Assembly (NCBI RefSeq): GCF_000286955.2
Contig: NZ_AJYK02000026.1
Coordinates: 18,155 to 82,154 of the forward strand
Reading direction: 5' to 3'
Origin: Vibrio rumoiensis 1S-45
Lineage (GTDB): Bacteria > Pseudomonadota > Gammaproteobacteria > Enterobacterales > Vibrionaceae
Length of the DNA: 64,000 nt
Shown: positions 18,918-27,196 of the stretch, in pieces
How positions within the stretch are numbered: the stretch's first letter is position 1
How the letters are laid out: every line of letters begins with the position of its first letter
The notes under the pieces: generated by a model
Databases searched by the model: none
What the model saw: only the letters and a program-made list of their open reading frames with translations
Told to the model about the DNA's origin: nothing
Translations under genes and position numbers: made by a program

Positions 18918-20120
18918 ATGCAAAGTTTTGATATCACTGTTGTTGGTGGAGGAATGGTTGGACTCGCACTTGCAGCGTCCTTTGCTGAAACTAATTTGCG
19001 TATTGCCGTTATAGAAAGTGTGATTCCGGATGATACTTTACTTGCTATGCCAGACACCCGAGTCTCTGCGTTAAGCCGTGCCAGTGAGCTGTTTTTGAAA
19101 AACATTAAAGCATGGGACGGTATTATTTCTCGTCGACTTTCTCCTTATCAAGCAATGGAAGTGTGGGAAAAAGACAGTTTTGCTCGTTTATCTTTTAACG
19201 CAGATGACCTATCACAATCAAATCTAGGTCATATTGTTGAGAATCGAGTTATTCAATTGGCGTTACTTGATCGAGTTAAACAGCTTGCGAATGTAACCTT
19301 ATTCATGCCTAGTCGTTGTATGAATATGGCCGTTGGTGAAAGTGAAACTTGGATAACGCTTGAATCGGGCGATTCCATTTCAACCAAGCTGGTGGTCGGG
19401 GCTGATGGTGCTAATTCTTGGGTGCGTAAACAACAAGATATCCCATTAACGCATTGGGATTATGGGCATAGTGCCATTGTTGCCAATATCAGAACCTCTG
19501 AACCTCACGAAGGTGTGGCAAGACAGATCTTCACCCCACAAGGCCCGATAGCCTTCTTACCGTTATCGGATCCTCATTTGTGTTCATTGGTATGGTCGAC
19601 CGATCCTAATCGAGCCGATACTCTAATATCACGCTCAAATACTTCGTTTAATCAATACTTAACCAGTGAGTTTGATGGGCGCTTAGGGCTTTGTGAAGTG
19701 GAAGGAGAGCGTCATTCTTTTCCACTAAAAATGCGTTACGCTCGTAATTTTGTGGTTAACCGTGTTGCCTTAGTTGGTGATGCCGCTCATACCATTCATC
19801 CTTTAGCCGGTCAGGGGGTGAATTTAGGCTTTCTTGATGCAGCTAGTTTGGCAGAAGTAATCATGGCGTTGTGGGAGCAAGGAGAAGATATTGGCTTGCA
19901 ACGCAATTTACGCTCATACGAACGTTGGCGCAAAGCAGAAGCTGCAAAAATGATTGCCGCGATGCAAGGCTTTAAAGACCTATTTGAAGGTGATAACCCT
20001 GCCAAGAAGCTAGTGAGAGGTTTAGGTATGCAATTTATTGGTCATTTACCTGGTATGAAAGAAGAAATGATGAAAAGAGCTTTAGGCATTACCGGTAAGC
20101 TACCGAGCTTGGTGAAGTAA
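18918..20120 (+). CDS. ubiI: 2-octaprenylphenol hydroxylase UbiI (VisC)
   Basis: A second FAD monooxygenase of the UbiH/COQ6 family, thought to hydroxylate C5 in aerobic ubiquinone synthesis. It has 400 residues, with GGGMVGLALAASFAE near the N-terminus and GDAAHTIHPLAGQGVNLGFLD near residue 290. The C-terminus YERWRKAEAAKMIAAMQGF and LVRGLGMQFIGHLPGMK match VisC/UbiI. It begins 1 bp after the ubiH stop codon, as in the E. coli ubiH-visC pair. A terminator follows. Confidence 0.9.
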   Translation: MQSFDITVVGGGMVGLALAASFAETNLRIAVIESVIPDDTLLAMPDTRVSALSRASELFLKNIKAWDGIISRRLSPYQAMEVWEKDSFARLSFNADDLSQSNLGHIVENRVIQLALLDRVKQLANVTLFMPSRCMNMAVGESETWITLESGDSISTKLVVGADGANSWVRKQQDIPLTHWDYGHSAIVANIRTSEPHEGVARQIFTPQGPIAFLPLSDPHLCSLVWSTDPNRADTLISRSNTSFNQYLTSEFDGRLGLCEVEGERHSFPLKMRYARNFVVNRVALVGDAAHTIHPLAGQGVNLGFLDAASLAEVIMALWEQGEDIGLQRNLRSYERWRKAEAAKMIAAMQGFKDLFEGDNPAKKLVRGLGMQFIGHLPGMKEEMMKRALGITGKLPSLVK

Positions 20121-20167
20121 TCTCAGGTTTAGCTAAGAGATTCCGTAGAACATATACTGACAGGTAA

Positions 20168-20204
20168 TAAAAAAGGTTGGCGTAATGCCAACCTTTTTGT
20201 TTTG
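20168..20204. terminator. bidirectional intrinsic terminator between ubiI and ytfK
   Basis: AAAGGTTGGC pairs with GCCAACCTTT around GTAAT (20172-20196). A T-run follows on both strands, so it can end both ubiI (plus) and ytfK (minus). Confidence 0.88.
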
Positions 20205-20244
20205 AAGCTCTTTACACAAGTAAAGTCACCAATATCAGTGAGTA

Positions 20245-20451
20245 TTATGCTGCAATACAGCGAATACGGCTTACTTCTTGATTGATTTCTTTCACCGTTT
20301 GGTAGTGCTTATTTTCGGCTTCAGAAGGAATGATTAACTTAGCGTTATCAAACTCAAATTTTCCTACACCATTAATATAAATACGTCCTTTAAAGAAACG
20401 GCTTATGTGCTTAGCTATTTGCCCAGGCACATATTTATTAAACAATCTCAT
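20245..20451 (-). CDS. ytfK: DUF1107 family protein YtfK
   Basis: A 68-residue protein that aligns over its full length with E. coli YtfK (DUF1107). Shared features include YVPGQIAKHI near the start, FFKGRIYINGVGKFEFDNAK and a C-terminal EINQEVSRI. In E. coli YtfK binds SpoT and tips it toward (p)ppGpp synthesis under phosphate or fatty-acid starvation. The same role here is inference. AAGGAT stands 8 nt before the ATG. It is a single gene with its own terminator. Upstream lies the unusual non-coding interval described in the next entries. Confidence 0.88.
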   Translation of the reverse strand: MRLFNKYVPGQIAKHISRFFKGRIYINGVGKFEFDNAKLIIPSEAENKHYQTVKEINQEVSRIRCIAA

Positions 20452-20592
20452 ACTAACATCCTTAATAGTAATTGAGATTATTATACCAATTTTTATAGCG
20501 TTTAAATGTTATTTTTAAAACAAATATGTAGGAATTGACTTATTGTTTGGAGTTTAAATCTATTCTGTTTATCATTTACAGGGAATGTATTT

Positions 20593-20643
20593 ATGGTCAC
20601 TATGGTTCATATGCTTTGCCTGATTTTATGGTGTTTAAATTGA
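20593..20643 (+). CDS. possible 16-residue hydrophobic peptide (uncertain)
   Basis: A short frame, MVTMVHMLCLILWCLN, with AGGGA (20580-20584) eight bases before its ATG. It ends four bases before the T-run side of the minus-strand terminator at 20647-20677. The frame is too short for coding statistics and the family is unknown. It could be a leader peptide, a small membrane peptide, or chance. No plus-strand gene follows until sdhE at 22171. Confidence 0.2.
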   Translation: MVTMVHMLCLILWCLN

Positions 20644-20646
20644 AAG

Positions 20647-20677
20647 CAAAAAAAGCCCGCACTCATAGGCGCGGGCA
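20647..20677 (-). terminator. strong orphan intrinsic terminator on the minus strand
   Basis: On the minus strand GCCCGC pairs with GCGGGC around a 10-nt loop, followed by seven T. No annotated gene ends here: ygfZ upstream has its own terminator at 20962-20991 and ytfK starts downstream. It therefore implies a separate short transcript. Confidence 0.8.
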
Positions 20678-20785
20678 AATAGTCACAGATGCATTATACA
20701 AAGTGGATATAGCTAGTAGAACCAGCTCTACACTTTTACTTGAAATAGATGCTGAAATTTCAACACCATGTTAACAAGTTTCCTA
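20648..20785 (-). ncRNA. candidate small RNA upstream of ytfK
   Basis: A transcript of about 135-140 nt is proposed from three signs. First, the orphan terminator at 20647-20677. Second, a plausible promoter on the minus strand: TTATTG at 20815-20810, an 18 bp spacer, and TATGGT at 20791-20786. Third, internal structure: AAAGTG/CACTTT closes a region that holds the small hairpin GTAGA-GCTGGT-TCTAC. An FNR/CRP-like site lies about 80-90 bp upstream. I do not recognise it as a named sRNA family. A 13-codon frame (ATG near 20770) could make it dual-function, but this is weak. The 5' end is an estimate. Confidence 0.5.
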
Positions 20786-20862
20786 ACCATACAATAAAAC
20801 GACCAAGATCAATAACTATTCATTTATATTAAATAAAAATTCTCTATCACTTTTTATTATAT

Positions 20863-20876
20863 GTGATAAAGATCAA
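20863..20876. promoter_or_regulatory. FNR-like palindrome (overlapping a partial CRP site)
   Basis: GTGAT-AAAG-ATCAA matches the FNR consensus TTGAT-N4-ATCAA at 9 of 10 positions. The overlapping TGTGA-N6-TCAAT is a partial CRP match. It lies between the candidate sRNA and the ygfZ terminator. The only nearby transcript it could drive is the minus-strand small RNA, or an unseen plus-strand one. Confidence 0.5.
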
Positions 20877-20961
20877 TTAGGAATATTTTTTGTTGCATTA
20901 GATTGCATGGTTAAGTGTTACTTTAAACAATGATTTAGATTTTTTGTGAAGATTTAATTAC

Positions 20962-20991
20962 AAAAAAGCCACCAAAGATATAGGTGGCTTT
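20962..20991 (-). terminator. intrinsic terminator of ygfZ
   Basis: AAAGCCACC pairs with GGTGGCTTT. The T6 run is on the minus strand, about 22 nt past the ygfZ stop codon. Confidence 0.85.
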
Positions 20992-21012
20992 AGGGCATTT
21001 AAAAGCTGATTT

Positions 21013-21999
21013 TTATTCTTGTAATGAATAGGGTAGCTCTGCAAACGTCAACAGGGTAGTCGGTGAATCTTCAAATCTAAATGAAGTATCAGGCTCTAAA
21101 TTATTGGGTAATACCGCAAGGGCGATAATTTTTCCGTCGGTAAATTGATATTGAGCGAGTAACTTACCTGCTCCTCTCCAATTTTCACCCACTTGCCTCT
21201 CTATGGTGGTTTTACTAGGAAGAGGGGAGTCTGAGTGACCTTCTAATTTGAACATTGCACGTTTATTAATGCCACGGTATTTTGCTCTAGCAACCGTTTC
21301 TTGTCCCGTGTAACACCCTTTGGTGAAAGAAATGCCATCTAATGCCTGCAAGTTCATCGCTTGAGGGATATGCTCCAGTTGATCTTCTGAGCTTATCCTT
21401 GGTATCGCGTCAAGGATATCCGCGTAATCCCAAATGGCGTCATTAGCTAGGCTAGCAGTTGTATCAGTGTCTAAAATTTGCTCCGCACTTTCTTGAGTTA
21501 ATAGCAATAACCAACGTGTTGTACTGATTTGCACCGCGCTACCACCGTTAATCGCAACGACTTGGTTTGTGTGCTCAGAATTGAATGACTTAGAGGCTAA
21601 CTTTTGAATGAAAGTATTGGCATGTACGCCGATTACGCCGAGACAAACATCAGTGCTTTCTTGTATTTCGACTTTAGAGAAGATGGCGTATTTTTTTATT
21701 TCGACAAGCTCTTTTTCAATTGCAGAGCGATGTTGGAACATGGCATAGCCATTATTATGATGAAATAAGCGAAAGGTACTCAGCATTTTCCCTTTGCCAT
21801 CACAATGTGCTCCTAAGGTGGATTGGTTTGGTTCTAAAGCCACGACATTACTAGTAATTTGTCCTTGAAGGTAAGACTTTTTGTCGTCACCTACCATGGT
21901 GATCGCGCCCCAAGAGGGTAAATGACAAATAATTAAATCGGGAAGATCTTGAGTTGAAGAGATGGGCAAGGCCGTGAATGTCTTTGTCAAATTCATCAT
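21013..21999 (-). CDS. ygfZ: folate-binding protein YgfZ, tRNA modification and Fe-S repair factor
   Basis: A 328-residue member of the GcvT-like folate-binding family. It has the diagnostic motif KGCYTGQETVARAKYRG (about residues 220-236), which contains the essential Cys of K-G-C-Y-x-G-Q-E. In E. coli YgfZ uses tetrahydrofolate and helps keep certain iron-sulfur enzymes active, including the tRNA methylthiotransferase MiaB. It is divergent from sdhE, and the ygfZ/sdhE/ygfX neighbourhood is conserved in gammaproteobacteria. The start could be either of two adjacent ATG codons. Confidence 0.93.
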   Translation of the reverse strand: MMNLTKTFTALPISSTQDLPDLIICHLPSWGAITMVGDDKKSYLQGQITSNVVALEPNQSTLGAHCDGKGKMLSTFRLFHHNNGYAMFQHRSAIEKELVEIKKYAIFSKVEIQESTDVCLGVIGVHANTFIQKLASKSFNSEHTNQVVAINGGSAVQISTTRWLLLLTQESAEQILDTDTTASLANDAIWDYADILDAIPRISSEDQLEHIPQAMNLQALDGISFTKGCYTGQETVARAKYRGINKRAMFKLEGHSDSPLPSKTTIERQVGENWRGAGKLLAQYQFTDGKIIALAVLPNNLEPDTSFRFEDSPTTLLTFAELPYSLQE

Positions 22000-22170
22000 A
22001 ACATCCTAGTTCAGGTGGTAATTATGCACCCATGGTAATGTCGCAATTGATATTTGTCAGCTTTTCTTGCGATTGATTTAAAATTGCATCGAGTTTGTGA
22101 TAGCTGCACTAGAGGATAAGTTGAGCAACTGATAGACTCAGGGGCATATGTATTATCAGATGGAATGAAT

Positions 22171-22431
22171 ATGTACAAACCTGAAGAGAAAGCTCGAATT
22201 AAATGGGCATGCCGTCGTGGTATGTTGGAACTTGATGTCGTTATCATGCCATTTTTTGAAGAATGTTTTGAAGAGCTAACGGAACAAGAGCAGCAAGAGT
22301 TTGTTGCTTTGTTGGAATGTGATGATCCAGATTTATTCACTTGGATCATGGGACATGGCAGGAGCGAGCATCTAGGCCATGCTAAAATTGTAGATAGAAT
22401 CGTTGCCCATAATCTCAGTAAAGTGCGTTAA
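22171..22431 (+). CDS. sdhE: FAD assembly factor SdhE
   Basis: An 86-residue protein that promotes covalent attachment of FAD to succinate dehydrogenase and fumarate reductase flavoproteins. The conserved motif RRGMLELD (the RGxxE signature) and [15 protein letters not shown] are clear. ATG codons at 22165 and 22171 are both in frame. GGA sits only 2 bases before the first and 8 before the second, so 22171 (MYKPEEKAR) is preferred. It is followed by the overlapping ygfX. Confidence 0.94.
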   Translation: MYKPEEKARIKWACRRGMLELDVVIMPFFEECFEELTEQEQQEFVALLECDDPDLFTWIMGHGRSEHLGHAKIVDRIVAHNLSKVR

Positions 22432-22822
22432 TACTCATACGAACGCGCAACACATTGAATCGTTTTATTACCGCGACACCCTGATTGCCCAGCTATTGAT
22501 TATCGTTATGAGTATTTTCAGTATTTGGGCCATCATCATTTCGACAGCCCCCTTCGTTTTTTCCTTATTATTGATATCTTTGTTATATAGCCACGGTTAC
22601 AAGCATCTAATGGAATCTTTTAATCTCAATGACTTTGGTGAATATTGCAAAGTTATTAGAGTGAATAGATCTTTAAATGAATTTATGATCCAAGTTTATC
22701 TTTCCCCGCAAGTACCATATCGTTTATGGCGTCATCAAATGACGGATCATGATTACAAGCAGTTTATGGCGCTAATTAATGATGAACAATTCGGTTCAGT
22801 TTGGATCAAAAAAGAGCACTAA
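22403..22822 (+). CDS. ygfX: YgfX (CptA)-like inner membrane protein
   Basis: About 139 residues with two closely spaced hydrophobic segments near 28-48 and 50-63, followed by a soluble C-terminal part. Position directly after sdhE and this architecture identify YgfX. In E. coli this protein was described as CptA, a toxin acting on cytoskeletal proteins with SdhE as proposed antitoxin, though that pairing is disputed. No ATG exists in the frame upstream of the membrane part. The most likely start is TTG at 22403, which overlaps sdhE by 29 bp. A rare ATT or ATC start further in is possible. Confidence 0.75.
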   Translation: MPIISVKCVNTHTNAQHIESFYYRDTLIAQLLIIVMSIFSIWAIIISTAPFVFSLLLISLLYSHGYKHLMESFNLNDFGEYCKVIRVNRSLNEFMIQVYLSPQVPYRLWRHQMTDHDYKQFMALINDEQFGSVWIKKEH

Positions 22823-22836
22823 ACGGTGCTCTTTTG
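22808..22836. terminator. terminator shared by ygfX and nadB
   Basis: AAAAGAGCAC pairs with GTGCTCTTTT. The left arm overlaps the ygfX stop codon, and T-runs are present on both strands between these convergent genes. Confidence 0.8.
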
Positions 22837-22870
22837 GGTTTGTTTTATTTTGTCTAGGATCGAGTATCGA

Positions 22871-24502
22871 TTAGAACAAGGGATTACTGGTTCTGAATTT
22901 TTCCGGAGAGAGTATTGTTGGGCCGCTATTTTCAAGCTGGTTCGGGTAATCTAAGGTGTAGTGCAGACCACGGCTTTCTTTTCTTTCCATTGCACAACGA
23001 ACCATAAGTTCAGCGACTTGCAGCAGGTTGCGTAATTCTAATAAATTGTTCGATACCCTAAAGTGGCTGTAATATTCATGTGTTTCTTGTTGTAGTAATT
23101 GGATGCGGCGTAAAGCTCGTTCTAAACGTTTATCGGTACGGACAATCCCCATGTAATCCCACATGAATAAACGCAGTTCATGCCAGTTATGCTGCAAAAT
23201 GACTTCTTCATCAGAATTGGTTACTTGGCTTTCATCCCAATAAGGTAAGGAACTTGGCATTTGGGCTGAATCTATATTACTGATGATATCCTTTGCCGCA
23301 GACCAAGCGTAAACCACACATTCAAGCAATGAGTTGGATGCTAAACGGTTTGCACCATGCAGCCCAGTGTAGGTGACTTCACCCACTGCATATAAATGCT
23401 TAAGATCGGTGAGACCTTGCTGGTTTACCATCACGCCACCGCAAGTATAATGCGCTGCAGGGACAATTGGGATTGGCTCTTTAGTCATATCAATCCCTAA
23501 ATCCAATAAACGCATATTGATGGTCGGGAAGTGCTTTTCAATAAAATCGGCAGGTTTATGGCTGATGTCTAAATACATGCAATCCGCACCAAGACGCTTC
23601 ATTTCATAATCTATCGCACGAGCGACAATATCGCGTGGTGCCAACTCTTCTCGTTTATCAAAATCAGACATAAAGCGAGTACCGTCAGGGCGTTTTAAAT
23701 AGGCCCCTTCGCCTCTTAATGCCTCAGTGAGTAAGAAGTTACGTGCTTCAGGGTGAAATAAACAAGTTGGATGGAATTGGTTGAATTCTAAGTTGGCTAC
23801 TCGACAGCCCGCGCGCCATGCCATTGCGATCCCATCACCAGAGGAAACATCTGGGTTCGAGGTATATTGGTAAACTTTGGAAGCACCACCAGTTGCGAGG
23901 ACCACAAATTTTGCACGAACCGATTCAACATGTTCTTTATTACGGTTCCAAATATAAGCCCCGACCACTTTTTTAGGGTCGCCACCAATACGATCTTCTG
24001 TGATTAAATCTAATGCGTTGTAACGTTCAAGAAAATGGATGTTGGGGTGATGATTCACATTATCTTGCAAGGAAGTTTGCATCGCCATACCGGTTGCATC
24101 AGCGGCGTGAAGAATGCGACGATGGCTATGACCCCCTTCTCGGGTTAAGTGGTGACGTGGGTGATCACTTTTATCATTTTCATCTAAATCGAAAGGAACG
24201 CCACCATCAATTAACCATTGAACACAATCTTTGGCATTTTGAGTAATGAAACCGACAGTATCTTCATCGCAGATCCCACCGCCAGCGATGAGAGTATCTT
24301 CTATATGAGATTCAACACTATCATCTTCATCAAACACAGCAGCAATACCGCCTTGAGCATAATAAGTAGAACCCTCATTACGAGGCCCTTTACTCAAGAC
24401 AATCACTTTACCGTGAGGGGCGACTCTTAAGGCAAGTGAAAGCCCAGCAGCACCACTACCAATAACCAATACATCGCACTGATGTTCACTGTTTGTGTTC
24501 AT
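22871..24502 (-). CDS. nadB: L-aspartate oxidase
   Basis: An FAD enzyme that oxidises L-aspartate to iminoaspartate, the first step of de novo NAD synthesis, with oxygen or fumarate as acceptor. The 543-residue protein has [15 protein letters not shown] near residue 10. Active-site regions include [16 protein letters not shown] and [16 protein letters not shown], and [15 protein letters not shown] lies near the C-terminal half. The length fits E. coli NadB (540). It is divergent from rpoE, as in E. coli. A TATAAT at 24542-24537 on the minus strand may be its -10 box. Confidence 0.96.
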   Translation of the reverse strand: MNTNSEHQCDVLVIGSGAAGLSLALRVAPHGKVIVLSKGPRNEGSTYYAQGGIAAVFDEDDSVESHIEDTLIAGGGICDEDTVGFITQNAKDCVQWLIDGGVPFDLDENDKSDHPRHHLTREGGHSHRRILHAADATGMAMQTSLQDNVNHHPNIHFLERYNALDLITEDRIGGDPKKVVGAYIWNRNKEHVESVRAKFVVLATGGASKVYQYTSNPDVSSGDGIAMAWRAGCRVANLEFNQFHPTCLFHPEARNFLLTEALRGEGAYLKRPDGTRFMSDFDKREELAPRDIVARAIDYEMKRLGADCMYLDISHKPADFIEKHFPTINMRLLDLGIDMTKEPIPIVPAAHYTCGGVMVNQQGLTDLKHLYAVGEVTYTGLHGANRLASNSLLECVVYAWSAAKDIISNIDSAQMPSSLPYWDESQVTNSDEEVILQHNWHELRLFMWDYMGIVRTDKRLERALRRIQLLQQETHEYYSHFRVSNNLLELRNLLQVAELMVRCAMERKESRGLHYTLDYPNQLENSGPTILSPEKFRTSNPLF

Positions 24503-24875
24503 AAGTTTGTTTCGTTCCTAAGCGAGTGTAGACAACATTATACAAGCGTATGATTGCTGCCTTCACCATTCCTGTGTAAACCCGATTTAGCCAACGCGAG
24601 TGATTATGCCAATTGTACTTATTTTAAATCCTTTTGACTGAGTAGAATTTTTGCTTTGATCTCAAAGCTTTTTCTACATCGTTTCTGAGGATTCTACGAG
24701 TATTAATAATAATAAAAATCTACGCGCACTTGACGAAGCATTGAAATAAGAAGGTAATATGCATATATATCGATCAAACTTTCAAGTGTTGTTTTGATTT
24801 TTGTTCGAAAAACCCTGAAAGAAGAGTGATGATTACAGCATATTTTGTAGCTAAATTGGGAAAAGTTTTATTTTG

Positions 24876-24905
24876 GTGAACTTTTCTAATAGCACCGTGT
24901 CACAA
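24876..24905 (+). promoter_or_regulatory. putative sigma-E autoregulatory promoter of rpoE
   Basis: GAACTT at 24878-24883, a spacer of exactly 16 bp, then TCACA at 24900-24904. The sigma-E consensus is GGAACTT-N16-TCTGA, so the -35 is strong and the -10 only partial. It lies about 100 bp before rpoE, where E. coli has its sigma-E promoter. The rest of the 500 bp nadB-rpoE interval is AT-rich. It may hold sigma-70 promoters further up (TTGACG near 24730 followed by TAATAT). Confidence 0.6.
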
Positions 24906-25004
24906 TAGTGGTCGGCGATGCTGTGGTAACAGTACTACAATATATAAGAATAATGTTCATATCTGAGAAGATAAGGATCATAACAATAGGAGTGGGTGCT
25001 CGAA

Positions 25005-25583
25005 ATGAGCGAGCAGTTGACTGATCAAGTTTTAATTGAGCGGGTTCAAAGTGGAGACAAACAAGCATTCAACCTTTTGGTGATTAAATACCAAAATAAA
25101 GTTTGTAGTCTAATTTCCCGTTACATTAAGAACTCTGGCGATGTGCCTGACGTGGCTCAAGAAGCCTTTATTAAAGCCTATAGAGCTATTCCCAATTTTC
25201 GTGGAGAGAGTGCTTTTTATACTTGGCTATATCGTATCGCTGTTAATACAGCGAAAAACCATATTGTTGCACAATCACGACGCCCTCCAGCAAGCGATGT
25301 GGATGCAGAAGATGCAGAATATTACGAATCTGGCAGTGCATTAAAAGAAATTTCGAACCCTGAGAACTTAACGTTGTCAGAAGAATTAAAGCAGGTCGTT
25401 TTTCAAGCAATTGAAGCACTACCTGAAGATTTAAAAACGGCAATGACGCTTCGTGAACTTGAAGGCTTAAGTTATGAAGAAATTGCAGAAGTAATGGATT
25501 GTCCTGTCGGAACGGTTCGTTCTCGGATTTTCCGAGCTCGCGATGCAGTGGAGAAGAAAATTCGCCCACTGATTCAGCGATAA
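25005..25583 (+). CDS. rpoE: RNA polymerase sigma factor RpoE (sigma-E)
   Basis: ECF sigma factor for the envelope stress response, 192 residues. Region 2 contains DVPDVAQEAFIKAYRAI and FYTWLYRIAVNTAKN, and region 4 contains LEGLSYEEIAEVMDCPVGTVRSRIFRARDA. It is nearly identical in layout to E. coli RpoE. The frame can open at a GTG (24996), but the ATG at 25005 gives the universal MSEQLTDQ start, with AGGAG upstream. It heads rpoE-rseA-rseB-rseC; RseA and RseB hold it inactive until outer-membrane stress. Confidence 0.97.
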   Translation: MSEQLTDQVLIERVQSGDKQAFNLLVIKYQNKVCSLISRYIKNSGDVPDVAQEAFIKAYRAIPNFRGESAFYTWLYRIAVNTAKNHIVAQSRRPPASDVDAEDAEYYESGSALKEISNPENLTLSEELKQVVFQAIEALPEDLKTAMTLRELEGLSYEEIAEVMDCPVGTVRSRIFRARDAVEKKIRPLIQR

Positions 25584-25609
25584 TAGACTACTAATTTATG
25601 GTGGGAAAA

Positions 25610-26185
25610 ATGACCAATAAACAACAGATCTCAGCTCTAATGGATGGAGAGTTAGTCGATCAGTCATTAATTACTGAGCTTGAGCAAGATCTTGATGCGC
25701 AACAATCATGGAGTCATTACCATTTGATTGGCGATACGCTTCGTGGTGAAACGCCGAGCAACCCTAATTGGGATATCGCTTCGAAAGTTGCTCTAGTGTT
25801 AGAAGATGAACCTGCACACTCGAAAGTAGTGACTCTTCAAAGAACATTGGAAGCACAGCCCAAACCACAACAAGCTCGTTTGAAAATGCCAGCGTGGTTA
25901 TCCAATTTAACGCAAGTTGGTGTCGCAGCGTGTGTGTCATTAGTTGTGATTCTTGGTGTACAGCAATATTCTACGGGCGATACCACTAACCTAGCTTCGG
26001 ATTCAGATCAATTACCCGTTTTGCAAACCATACCTTTTGCTGGATCTGCTGAACCTGTAAGTTTGACACGAGATTCAGTGAATACTCAGTCAAGTGAAGC
26101 TAAAGTGATGGATCAACATCGCCGTGTGAATGCGCTAATGCAAGATTATGAATTGCAGTTACGCCTTAACCATGCAAGTGAATAA
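25610..26185 (+). CDS. rseA: anti-sigma-E factor RseA
   Basis: A single-pass inner-membrane protein of about 191 residues. The cytosolic N-terminus (QQISALMDGELVDQSLI) binds sigma-E. One transmembrane segment lies near residues 100-120 (VGVAACVSLVVILGV), and the periplasmic tail binds RseB. In E. coli, stepwise cleavage by DegS, RseP and ClpXP releases sigma-E. The ATG at 25598 overlaps the ribosome binding site GGTGGGA; the ATG at 25610 is preferred. It lies 26 bp after rpoE. Confidence 0.93.
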   Translation: MTNKQQISALMDGELVDQSLITELEQDLDAQQSWSHYHLIGDTLRGETPSNPNWDIASKVALVLEDEPAHSKVVTLQRTLEAQPKPQQARLKMPAWLSNLTQVGVAACVSLVVILGVQQYSTGDTTNLASDSDQLPVLQTIPFAGSAEPVSLTRDSVNTQSSEAKVMDQHRRVNALMQDYELQLRLNHASE

Positions 26186-26227
26186 CATGACTTTTGTGGA
26201 CATTACCTCCATTAATACGGTATTGAA

Positions 26228-27196
26228 ATGAAAAAAATTCTGATTAGTACTTGGTTACTACTCAGCTTATTTAGTCAAATCGCCTCGGCAGAAGATAATA
26301 CCTCTGCGGAGGCTTTATTGCATAAAATGAGCGACGCGAGTAAGACACTCAATTATGAGTTGTCTTACATCTTAATAAAGAAAAACAGCATTGAGCCGTT
26401 ACTTTATCGTCATGCCATTGAGAATAATCAAAATTTGGCGCATTTGGTGTATTTAAGTGGACCGGTGCGTGAAGTGATTTTACGTGGTGATGAAGTTAGT
26501 TATATTGAACCTGGGCTTGATCCGTTTTCTATTCGTTCTGGGCAAATGGTTGCGCCATTAATCCCAATGCTGAATAGTGACATTGACAAATTAAGCCTTC
26601 TTTATGATTTTGTTAAAATTGGCCGTTCTCGTGAGGCCGGAGCAGCATGCCAAGTCGTTCGAGTTGTACCGAAAGATGGGCAACGCTACTCTTACGTAGT
26701 GTGGATTGATGAGCGTACGAAACTGCCTTTACGCGCTGATCTTGTTGAACGTAATGGTGAGATCTTAGAGCAATATCGAACCGTTTCTTATGCGGTTAGT
26801 GATCATATTGCTAACATCTTAGACGGATTAAATAGTGCGAAGCTGCCTGATGTTTTAACATTACCTAAGCCTCAAGAAGCTCAAGCGGATTGGAAAGTAA
26901 CTTGGGTACCTGATGGCTTTGAACCTGGCAGTATGAATCGTTATCGCATGTCTGTGACGGGCAATGTTGTGGAAAGCCAATTGTATAGCGATGGCCTGTT
27001 TAATTTCTCGGTTTATGTTTCCGATATTAAATCGGCAGACAGTAAACCTCAGGTTTATCGTCAAGGTCGTAGAACCTTACAAACGTTTATTAAAAATAGT
27101 CGAGAAATTTCGGTGATTGGAGATATCCCACCTCCGACAGCGAAACTTATTGCTGAGTCAGTGACATTCACTAATGCGAAGAGTAAAGCCAAATGA
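26228..27196 (+). CDS. rseB: sigma-E regulatory protein RseB
   Basis: A 322-residue periplasmic protein with a cleavable signal peptide (about 22 residues, ending ASA). The N-terminal MucB/RseB domain (about 25-215, ALLHKMSDASKTLNYELSYIL) resembles lipoprotein carriers and senses mislocalised lipopolysaccharide or lipoprotein. The smaller C-terminal domain (about 230-315) contacts RseA. It protects RseA from cleavage. It overlaps rseC by 4 bp. Confidence 0.93.
   Translation: MKKILISTWLLLSLFSQIASAEDNTSAEALLHKMSDASKTLNYELSYILIKKNSIEPLLYRHAIENNQNLAHLVYLSGPVREVILRGDEVSYIEPGLDPFSIRSGQMVAPLIPMLNSDIDKLSLLYDFVKIGRSREAGAACQVVRVVPKDGQRYSYVVWIDERTKLPLRADLVERNGEILEQYRTVSYAVSDHIANILDGLNSAKLPDVLTLPKPQEAQADWKVTWVPDGFEPGSMNRYRMSVTGNVVESQLYSDGLFNFSVYVSDIKSADSKPQVYRQGRRTLQTFIKNSREISVIGDIPPPTAKLIAESVTFTNAKSKAK

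Noticed and set aside
20535..20774. 79-codon plus-strand frame (or a 48-codon version from ATG 20628) in the ytfK-ygfZ gap
   Set aside because: The later part looks protein-like (KKARTHRRGQIVTDALYKV), but the start is TTG or an ATG without ribosome binding site. It uses several rare codons (AGG, AGA, ATA, GGG), and its first codons are formed by the antisense terminator. More likely the complement of the small RNA.
20639..20774. Possible ArfA-like rescue factor with a hairpin inside its gene
   Set aside because: The frame has a HxxGQI-like stretch, but nothing else of ArfA. The hairpin lies near its start rather than its end, so a truncated product would be useless.
22011..22349. 112-codon minus-strand frame opposite sdhE
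   Set aside because: A mirror of the sdhE coding strand with Ser/Cys-rich composition; sdhE is certain.
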